Below are positions 57,207-64,000 of a stretch of 64,000 nt of DNA, piece by piece. The notes beneath the pieces are model-generated. The model was not told where the DNA came from. It saw only the letters and a list, made by a program, of their open reading frames with translations, and ran no database searches. The position numbers and the translations under genes were made by a program. Numbering within the stretch: the stretch's first letter is position 1; each line of letters starts with the position of its first letter. Source of the DNA: an uncultured Saprospiraceae bacterium (GTDB lineage Bacteria; Bacteroidota; Bacteroidia; Chitinophagales; Saprospiraceae); NCBI GenBank assembly GCA_938015435.1, contig CALLPN010000018.1:1-64000 (forward strand), read 5' to 3'.

Positions 57207-60200
57207 GTGAAACGCTTAGGCAAACACTATCTACTAATATTGAGTATGTTGGGCATAATCCTCAGCATATGGTCTTATCAGCTACCTGATGCTGATGATA
57301 CAGATCGTGATATCAATAAGATAAAATCGCAATTGAAACTCGATCTTGGTAAACTAGAGACCATCCTGGCTCTATACCCTACTCTATCTGATGAAGATGA
57401 ACGAAAATTAGAAGATAGTAATTGGTATATCAATATCTTAAAAATCGATTCGCTAGTCTATTGGAATCAATCAGATAGGCCCGCTTTAGCATCTAACGAA
57501 AATGGATTTAAAGGTATTAGCAAAGAGTTAAACGAAGAATATACTTTACTTCTGTCACCCAACATATATGATTCCCGCAGAAAAATTAAGTCTACAGTAT
57601 TATCTGACCTAAATCTTAATAATAATCTTGAATTACCATATTTAGCATCCATTGATGATTTGAAATCTATAGATTCGTTAGAATCTACAAATGCAAGATT
57701 CAATAGATTTGTTGGTTTGACAAGATATTTAATCTTTTTGCTGTCGTTTTTAGTTGCTATTCATTTGATATACCTCAATTGTAAAAAAATCAACAACGCG
57801 GTACAGTCATTGGTAATACACTTATCTATAAGTACTGGATTACTAATGATAATCCAGCTATTAGATTTACAGCAATATTTCCATCCTCTTATAGTGTTTC
57901 AAAGTATCCATAGCTCTTCATTTTTAGTAAGTTCATTAGCCGAACTTATTCTACTTAATATTGTACTAGGTTATTTTGTTATTCATCTTAGTCATAAGGT
58001 AAAAGACATAACTCTTCCTAACAAATACAACCCTTTAAGTTTTCTACTAGCTTCTGGAATTCTTGCAAGCGGCTTATTTTATTTATGCCATATGGCATCG
58101 GGTTTTATTCGCCATCCAAGCATACATCTAGATATAGACAACATATTACTTTTCGATAAGTACAGCTTTATTATTATTGTATTACTACTAGTATATGTGT
58201 TGCTTTTGTTCAATGCGGTTTGCAGTATCGTATACATGGCTAGCAAAGGAAATAAAAGCAATAAAGCGATATACTATTGTCTTGGTGTCATATTCTCAAC
58301 AGCAGTCTATTTCTTATTTGACATCCAACTACCAATTTGGATATTAATAACATATATTATTGTCTATCTTCTAATGTTGGATCTCTTTATAGAGCACAGA
58401 TCTAATAGTATTATTTGGCTGATTTGGTGGATGCTAATCTTTGCATCTTTTATGGCAGGAATAGTATTCTACAATAGCGTAAACGAAGATGTACTTGACA
58501 GAAAAAAATATGTAGAAAACCTGTACCAAAGTGCGGAAGCTTCCGACATCCTCAATGTATCCAACCTCAATGACTCTATCATGTCGTCTGAGGTATTTAG
58601 TAGGCTTAGTCAGTTGTCTCGTGGTACATTACTAAGAGCAGATCTAGATGAATATATCAGGCTGAATGTGCCTATAGATAAAAAGTTACCAACAAAGAGA
58701 ATGCAACTGGAGTGTTATGGTGCCAATCAAGCGAGTATGGTTACTGCATATGGCGCACCATATGAAAAAATCAAATCTGAATTAGACAGGAGTATATCCA
58801 TATCGCAATATGTAAAGTACAATCCATACAAACAGACCTATTACCTTCAGTACTTTGTCAATAATGATATACATGAAAACGCACCGTTTGAATTGGTAAT
58901 CATACTCAATCCAGACAAAAATCTACAACCAACAGAGCATAATAAACATAACTACTATGTAACTCAAAACGATGAGATCATCTTTATGGAAGATCGAAAC
59001 ACTCAAGAGCTAGAATTAGATAATATTGCTTCGATTAATAGAGATACTATAATCGATGGATATTCATTTGTGACAAGTGAAGAACCAGAAGGCATAATTA
59101 TTATCGATTATAAGCAGATATCGTCGTTGATAAAACCAATTTCATTGTTCTCTTATATCTTTTCGATACTAGGTGTCATGATTATTTTTCTTGGCGTTAT
59201 CAATAGCAAGTGGCATTTCCTCAGCGATCCATTAGATATACAACTCTATACTAAAGATTCTCTTCGAACTAAGATTCAATTAGTGATCATAGTATTAGTC
59301 GTATTCTCTTTTTTGATTATTGGACTTATGACCGGTTATTATTTTAATAATCTACTAAAGAATAACGAATCAAAAGCATATGAAGAACAAATCATAAGCA
59401 TTCACAACTCTGTCAAATCTCAGGTTAAAAATGCAGTAGGGGAAGAAAATAAAATTGTTGTCTTGGGCCAATCTCTAAACAATATTACAGATATCCACGG
59501 GCAGGAAATATCCCTCTATTCTAGAGCAGGAGAACTATTAAACTCAACTGCTATAGAAGAAGAAATGCTAAGATTACCGGCAGGATATTCAGATATCAAA
59601 TTGCAAACTAAAGATATTAAATTCAATGGTATTGCTAAAACTATAGTTCCCTTGAACGTATCATCACGTCAACCCTACGCATATATCACGATTACTTTTG
59701 CTAAGAGTCCACATAGTTATAGCAGCATCTTGGATTTCATTAGTACTATTCTAAATGTTTATGTTTTCTTATTCCTCATAGCTGGCGCTATCGCATTAGC
59801 AATAGCCAATAGTATAACTAGGCCATTGTCTATTATTGCTGGGAAACTCAAAGAATTTAAATTAGGAGCAAGTAATGAACCACTCACTTATGAAGATAAT
59901 GATGAAATAGGACAACTCATTAATGAATACAATAATCTAATAGTACAGGTACAAGATAGTGCAGATATTATTGCTAAGACCGAAAGAGATATGGCATGGA
60001 GGGAGATGGCTAAGCAAGTTGCTCATGAGATCAAAAACCCTCTGACACCGATGAAACTCAGTATTCAGTATCTCGACAAAATGGTCAAAACCAATCCTGA
60101 TCGTGCCAGAGATCTAACTGAGAAAGTAGCCAACACGTTAGTCAATCAAATAGACGCACTGACTAATATCGCTAACGAATTCTCTAACTATGCGACTATG

Positions 60201-60701
60201 CCTAAGGCTAACAATGAGAAAATCATTATGAATGAAATCGTGGAAGCTGTGCACGATCTATTCCGTAAACGCGATGATATGGATATTACTATGTCTGAGC
60301 CTATAGCTGACCTTTACGTATTCGTCGATCGCAATCAATTGATACGTATTCTCAATAACCTTGTCAAAAATGCAATACAAGCAATACCTGATGACAGAAG
60401 CGGTAAAATAGACATTGCTTTAAGTAAGAAAAATCACACAGCGATTATCACTGTAAAAGATAATGGGACTGGTATTCCTGACTATATGAAACAAAAAGTA
60501 TTCACTCCCAATTTTACTACTAAAAACTCAGGAACCGGATTAGGTTTGGCCATATCAGCTAATATGATTGACTCCATGAATGGTCGAATATATTTTGAAA
60601 CTATGATAGACGAAGGAACTACATTCTTTGTAGAAATACCGCTAATGAGGACAGGCCAAAAAACCAATGAAAAAGGTAATAGAGTTTCATTAGATGACTA
60701 A
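57207..60701 (+). CDS. NtrY-like sensor histidine kinase with large multi-helix sensor region
   Basis: A 1164-residue membrane kinase. The start is GTG 57207. Several groups of hydrophobic helices occur (near 8-24, 170-460 and about 640-720), then a possible extracellular sensor part and a HAMP-like segment (about 866-920, NSITRPLSIIAGKL). The kinase core follows: phosphoacceptor in MAKQVAHEIKNPLTPMKLS (His940), N box LNNLVKNAIQA (near 1050), DNGTGIPD (near 1085) and GTGLGLAI. The NPLTPMKLS form is typical of NtrY kinases. No response regulator lies next to it, so the partner is unknown. The signal sensed cannot be told. Confidence 0.9.
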   Translation: MKRLGKHYLLILSMLGIILSIWSYQLPDADDTDRDINKIKSQLKLDLGKLETILALYPTLSDEDERKLEDSNWYINILKIDSLVYWNQSDRPALASNENGFKGISKELNEEYTLLLSPNIYDSRRKIKSTVLSDLNLNNNLELPYLASIDDLKSIDSLESTNARFNRFVGLTRYLIFLLSFLVAIHLIYLNCKKINNAVQSLVIHLSISTGLLMIIQLLDLQQYFHPLIVFQSIHSSSFLVSSLAELILLNIVLGYFVIHLSHKVKDITLPNKYNPLSFLLASGILASGLFYLCHMASGFIRHPSIHLDIDNILLFDKYSFIIIVLLLVYVLLLFNAVCSIVYMASKGNKSNKAIYYCLGVIFSTAVYFLFDIQLPIWILITYIIVYLLMLDLFIEHRSNSIIWLIWWMLIFASFMAGIVFYNSVNEDVLDRKKYVENLYQSAEASDILNVSNLNDSIMSSEVFSRLSQLSRGTLLRADLDEYIRLNVPIDKKLPTKRMQLECYGANQASMVTAYGAPYEKIKSELDRSISISQYVKYNPYKQTYYLQYFVNNDIHENAPFELVIILNPDKNLQPTEHNKHNYYVTQNDEIIFMEDRNTQELELDNIASINRDTIIDGYSFVTSEEPEGIIIIDYKQISSLIKPISLFSYIFSILGVMIIFLGVINSKWHFLSDPLDIQLYTKDSLRTKIQLVIIVLVVFSFLIIGLMTGYYFNNLLKNNESKAYEEQIISIHNSVKSQVKNAVGEENKIVVLGQSLNNITDIHGQEISLYSRAGELLNSTAIEEEMLRLPAGYSDIKLQTKDIKFNGIAKTIVPLNVSSRQPYAYITITFAKSPHSYSSILDFISTILNVYVFLFLIAGAIALAIANSITRPLSIIAGKLKEFKLGASNEPLTYEDNDEIGQLINEYNNLIVQVQDSADIIAKTERDMAWREMAKQVAHEIKNPLTPMKLSIQYLDKMVKTNPDRARDLTEKVANTLVNQIDALTNIANEFSNYATMPKANNEKIIMNEIVEAVHDLFRKRDDMDITMSEPIADLYVFVDRNQLIRILNNLVKNAIQAIPDDRSGKIDIALSKKNHTAIITVKDNGTGIPDYMKQKVFTPNFTTKNSGTGLGLAISANMIDSMNGRIYFETMIDEGTTFFVEIPLMRTGQKTNEKGNRVSLDD

Positions 60702-60941
60702 TACCATTTATTCATCTTCAATAAAATCAGAATTTTGTCTCTAATTAAATGTTAGTTAGACTATTAAACATCATCATTATCTGTTACATGTGTAAATAAA
60801 ATGACACCTGAATATAGTATGTAGTGTTAATTATACCTTATTTTACACCCATATTAGCACTTTATGATACGATTTGTAGTTTCTTTAAGTGTATAAGGGT
60901 ACTTCTATGTACCAATTACTCTAAAAATTAAAAAATATAAC

Positions 60942-61445
60942 ATGAGAATTTTTCTTCTTTTAGCATTCTCTTTGATGATTTCTACAATTAGTTCAGCACA
61001 AGATGCTGCTGCTAGCTACAAAGCTGAAAACGAAGGCTGGTTAGTTGATGTAGATCAAGCATATGAAGAATCTAAGAAAACTGGCAAGCCTATTCTGGCA
61101 AACTTCACTGGAAGTGACTGGTGTGGATGGTGCAAAAGACTAACTAAGTCTGTATTCGTTCACAAGGAATTTAAGGAATGGGCAGATAAAAATGTTGTCC
61201 TTTTAGAATTAGATTTTCCACGTAGAAAGCAACTTCCTCCAAGATTCAAACAACAAAATCAGAACCTCCAACAGGCATTCAAGGTTAGGGGATATCCTAC
61301 AGTATGGTTATTTGATCTATCTAAAGAATCGACTGCAAGTCAGTATAGTATAGAAGCACACGGTAAAACTGGTTATACAAAAACCGCTGCAGAATTTACA
61401 GCAACTATGGATCGTATGATCTCTCAAAGAGATAGCGGAGAATAG
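60942..61445 (+). CDS. Periplasmic thioredoxin-fold protein with CGWC
   Basis: A 167-residue exported protein. Signal peptide LLLAFSLMISTISSAQ is followed by a thioredoxin-7-like fold. The redox motif is SDWCGWCKRL (Cys61, Cys64), preceded by KPILANFTG and followed by the cis-proline strand GYPTVWLFD. Similar periplasmic proteins act in disulfide reduction or isomerisation. The many disulfide-rich T9SS proteins in the window would be suitable clients, but that is inference. It is a single-gene unit with a terminator. Confidence 0.9.
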   Translation: MRIFLLLAFSLMISTISSAQDAAASYKAENEGWLVDVDQAYEESKKTGKPILANFTGSDWCGWCKRLTKSVFVHKEFKEWADKNVVLLELDFPRRKQLPPRFKQQNQNLQQAFKVRGYPTVWLFDLSKESTASQYSIEAHGKTGYTKTAAEFTATMDRMISQRDSGE

Positions 61446-61760
61446 TTAGAAAAAAATATGATATTAAAAGCCCTATTGCATTTGTAATAGGGCTTTTTTG
61501 TTTATTTAATTCAATCTACAAGTGACTGTGAAATCGAAATTACTTTTCAAGAATAACAGGTCACATTTTTTTTAAGGGTCGTAAGTCTAGCATCCCTCTA
61601 TTAGTCGATAACTTTGATAGGTAAGCCACACTATACTAGAAGCCAACAAACATTAACTACTCAAGCTGCTTTAGATCGCAGATATTCTTTATCATAGGTT
61701 CAAAAAAAACAATTCATAATATCGTTAATCTATAATTATCGCTACGCTACCTTTTCAATA
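61446..61760. other. 315-bp gap before the SnoaL-like lipoprotein gene
   Basis: It starts with the terminator at 61466-61499. The rest, up to the end of the minus-strand gene, is AT-rich with no gene, RNA or clear minus-strand terminator that I can see. Confidence 0.4.
61466..61499 (+). terminator. Terminator of the thioredoxin-fold gene
   Basis: Perfect 12-bp stem AAAAGCCCTATT / AATAGGGCTTTT around GCATTTGT, followed by two more T. It lies 20 bases after the stop codon. Confidence 0.92.
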
Positions 61761-62645
61761 CTATTTTTCTTCTGATGAATCTTGAAGATTTAAAAAATTC
61801 GCGATAGGAGCTATAATATCCCAATGTTCCACAATCTTACTTTCTTCTATACGAAACAAATCATAAAACGCAACTTTCTGGCCATCTACAACTCCTTCAC
61901 TAGCACTCAATACTAAGTTACCTTCTGAAATCACATGATAATTATCCTTAAATTTGAGAGAACCACCGCGGAGTTTCATTTTGATTATTTCCCAAGCTAA
62001 TCCTAAGACACCATCACCTACATCTCTGTTATGTTGAATGTACAATCCAAAATTGAAAAATTCAGTCGCTCCACCATCTTCACGAATTAAACATTGGTCA
62101 ACAAATTGTTTGACTAATGCACGATTCATATCTGTTTTTTCTAGTTGACTTGGAATGGTTGGTCCGTCTATTTCTGAATGCTTGTCAGGGTTTAGTCCTA
62201 AAGAGTCATTCACATTGCTCCAATGCTCTTTGATAGTTTGTTGTTCAATTCGTAAAATATCCCATCTAAATCGCAAGGTATCTCCAAACATCCGACTATG
62301 TACAGCAACTAAAGAATCGTCTTTTAGAATTCGAATCGGTTCAATATGAACAAAACTAGTATCCAAAATTCTTTTTTCAATAAATTTGTTTTTTTCGCCT
62401 CCCCATTTTTGATCGTGACTGTAAAAACTATCCTGTAGTATCGAATTAAAAACCCCATTTCGACTGCTTGGAGCAGTTACAAATGAATGAGCCATTTGCT
62501 TTTCATAAGAAAGCGTTGAGATATACTCTGCCGAAAGCGCATATGGAGCAGTATAAACTATCTTTTTAGAACAACTTGTTAATCCAATAATGCAAGTGAT
62601 CACTAAAAAATAATTTAGAGATATTTGATTTAGTTTCAGTGTCAT
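61761..62645 (-). CDS. Lipoprotein with two SnoaL-like (NTF2-fold) domains
   Basis: A 294-residue predicted lipoprotein. The start is set at ATG 62645; the frame's earlier start (62669) is TTG. The lipobox is IGLTSCSKK. Two similar halves each end in the SnoaL-like pattern: DILRIEQQTIKEHWSNVND and FYDLFRIEESKIVEHWDIIAPI. The second half fits the 'predicted SnoaL-like aldol condensation' group better; the first is more diverged. No substrate is known for this group, and the cofactor-free fold is used for many reactions or for none. Confidence 0.8.
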   Translation of the reverse strand: MTLKLNQISLNYFLVITCIIGLTSCSKKIVYTAPYALSAEYISTLSYEKQMAHSFVTAPSSRNGVFNSILQDSFYSHDQKWGGEKNKFIEKRILDTSFVHIEPIRILKDDSLVAVHSRMFGDTLRFRWDILRIEQQTIKEHWSNVNDSLGLNPDKHSEIDGPTIPSQLEKTDMNRALVKQFVDQCLIREDGGATEFFNFGLYIQHNRDVGDGVLGLAWEIIKMKLRGGSLKFKDNYHVISEGNLVLSASEGVVDGQKVAFYDLFRIEESKIVEHWDIIAPIANFLNLQDSSEEK

Positions 62646-62721
62646 AATTATTAGGATGATGTTCCTCAAATATTTAAAATATCGAATCTAGCTTTTGAAT
62701 AATGGTTACACCCTTTGGAGG

Positions 62722-63708
62722 TTAAAGTTCAATTCCCACTGGACCGTATAGTCCTAGACATTTTTCGAAAGCAAGAGTAGTCCGTGTATTACTCAAGATA
62801 TCATTAACAGTATCACTAGGTTTTACTTTCTCCTGTATCGTGTAGAGAAAAGCATTGAGAATATCCAAATATTGCTTTCTATTATCATGATCCAAAGATG
62901 TTGGTGTAAGTTGTCCTCTTGATATCTCTGCGTACTCATACGTTTCTATTGGTGCTCTGAAATAAATTTCCGCCTCACTCCCAATGATTTTTACACTAGT
63001 TCCAATCGGCTGATGCGACTGTCTATTAGCCGTAAAACTACAAGATTGCCCATTTTCAAGTGATCCAGCGAAGTGTGCATATCTCATATTGAGGCTATCA
63101 CTTACGCTATTACTATTAACGGATACAATCTCTTGTCCAGTAAGCCATCTTACCAGATCAATTTCTTTGAGTAGCATATCTCTTACTATACCTGGATCTG
63201 CTTTAACTGTCTTGCTATCTCTTGATTGATTTACACTTACTTCAACAGCAATAAGATCGCCAATTCCACCTTCTTGAATCTTTTCCCTCACTTTGATATA
63301 TTTGGAATCGTACCTATGAGGTAGTGCACCCATAGCAATCTGGCTAGGGTAATATTCTATTGTATCTACTATTCTGATGGCACTAGATATCTCAATCGCC
63401 GCAGGCAGATCATATAAAACATGATATCCCGCTTTGAAACTATCTGCAATTTGCTCAGAATGTTCGTGACCAGGACCTGCAATAATAACCGCATCAATCT
63501 CATGGAGATCCATCATCTGGGAATGATGCTTAAATATATGTTTGATTCCTAGATGGCGAATTGCGTAATCCCTCCCGGCATCATAGGATGTACTGATAGC
63601 CACTAAATCTATATTCTTAGCATACCTAGTCAATAGATCTGCTAGCAAAAGTGTGTTCTCGCCCCAGCCTATAATTCCTGCCTTTACTTTTTCGTGTCTA
63701 ATAATCAT
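62722..63708 (-). CDS. Gfo/Idh/MocA-like protein without the usual catalytic residues
   Basis: A 328-residue protein with the two-domain Gfo/Idh/MocA layout: Rossmann N-terminus (KAGIIGWGENTLLLADLL, IDAVIIAGPGHEHSEQIADSFKAGYHVLYD) and an alpha/beta C-terminal half. The family EKP motif reads DLP (residues 100-102), so its lysine is missing. The GIHxxDL histidine motif reads LLKEIDL (Lys181 in place of His). NAD-dependent dehydrogenase activity is therefore doubtful. It lies 62 bp downstream of lipA on the same strand. Confidence 0.82.
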   Translation of the reverse strand: MIIRHEKVKAGIIGWGENTLLLADLLTRYAKNIDLVAISTSYDAGRDYAIRHLGIKHIFKHHSQMMDLHEIDAVIIAGPGHEHSEQIADSFKAGYHVLYDLPAAIEISSAIRIVDTIEYYPSQIAMGALPHRYDSKYIKVREKIQEGGIGDLIAVEVSVNQSRDSKTVKADPGIVRDMLLKEIDLVRWLTGQEIVSVNSNSVSDSLNMRYAHFAGSLENGQSCSFTANRQSHQPIGTSVKIIGSEAEIYFRAPIETYEYAEISRGQLTPTSLDHDNRKQYLDILNAFLYTIQEKVKPSDTVNDILSNTRTTLAFEKCLGLYGPVGIEL

Positions 63709-63770
63709 CGTTATACTGGGATTAAATATGGCTTTTTTTGAGGCATCATGTACACATATTCCAAATTCAA

Positions 63771-64000
63771 TTAGAGATGACGTTCTGCATGATAACTAGA
63801 TCTCACTAAAGGACCACTCTCAACGAAATCAAATCCTTTCTCTAAGCCTATAGCTTTATATTCTGCAAATTTATCAGGATGTACAAATGAATCTACGGCT
63901 AGGTGCATCTTAGTCGGTTGTAGGTATTGGCCTATAGTAACTACATCTACTTTGGCTTTGATCAGATCGTCCATAATCTTGTATACTTGCTCATCTGTCT
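63771..64000 (-). CDS. lipA: Lipoyl synthase LipA, C-terminal part (cut by window edge)
   Basis: The radical-SAM enzyme LipA inserts two sulfurs into octanoyl groups to make lipoate. Only the last 76 residues are in the window; the gene runs past 64000 without a stop. They show the family's C-terminal run: [46 protein letters not shown] and [13 protein letters not shown]. The ATG at 63974 is internal and not the start. Confidence 0.94.
   Translation of the reverse strand, partial: TDEQVYKIMDDLIKAKVDVVTIGQYLQPTKMHLAVDSFVHPDKFAEYKAIGLEKGFDFVESGPLVRSSYHAERHL

Overview
The window is AT-rich chromosomal DNA from a Bacteroidota bacterium, most likely a gliding, pigmented, aerobic member of the Saprospiria or a related class (the class is inference). 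Seen evidence: TAnnTTTG-type -7 promoter elements, a type IX secretion (T9SS) and gliding locus (gldJ, porP/sprF-like, porU, porV), five proteins with T9SS-type C-terminal domains (one of them PorU), the S6-S18-L9 operon with a long charged S6 tail, and a lycopene cyclase. I saw no insertion sequence, phage, CRISPR array or tRNA gene. Nearly everything reads as stable core or lineage-typical genome.

Layout. 1-66 is the 5' end of a 16S rRNA on the minus strand, preceded by two near-identical tandem promoters (252-281 and 365-394). 539-2378: serC overlapping a YgjP-type metallopeptidase. 2446-3658: rplI, rpsR, rpsF on minus. 3954-9610: a T9SS type B surface protein, then lptC, a CNNM/CBS membrane protein, a rhomboid protease and rsmI, all plus. 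9773-16123: a 1952-residue secreted multidomain protein with dockerin-like and cohesin-like modules, and a small secreted protein, both minus. 16337-24492: DUF3667 protein, MerR regulator, DUF4197 protein, TauE transporter, a small secreted protein, a second large T9SS protein and a helical protein. 24951-32690: LigD, PepD, a 7-TM protein, an alanine/sodium symporter and a patatin. 32796-42197: glycosyltransferases, lycopene cyclase, folC, a CHAP amidase, a T9SS protein and the heptose cluster hddA-gmhA-hddC. 42578-46790: OmpA protein, Glu/Leu-type dehydrogenase and a degenerate arginase. 46791-56492: murF, gldJ, porP, porU, porV. 56578-56952 is RNase P RNA on minus. 57207-64000: an NtrY-like kinase, a thioredoxin, a SnoaL-like lipoprotein, a Gfo/Idh-like protein lacking its catalytic residues, and the C-terminal end of lipA.

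How it fits together. GldJ, PorP, PorU and PorV belong to the machine that exports and anchors proteins carrying the type A and type B C-terminal domains seen in the window. LptC and the GDP-heptose genes serve the outer-membrane glycolipid layer to which such proteins are commonly attached. Several start codons were moved from the longest reading frame to a better-supported one: 3954, 16123, 17611, 19965, 23104, 35262, 38609, 41505, 48068 and 62645. Most gene ends between convergent units carry clear stem-loop terminators.

I did not find a clearly new multi-gene system. The best leads are the arginase-fold pseudoenzyme beside the gliding locus, the duplicated rRNA promoter with its conserved start region, the single protein holding both dockerin-like and cohesin-like modules, and the oxidoreductase-like gene without catalytic residues next to lipA.
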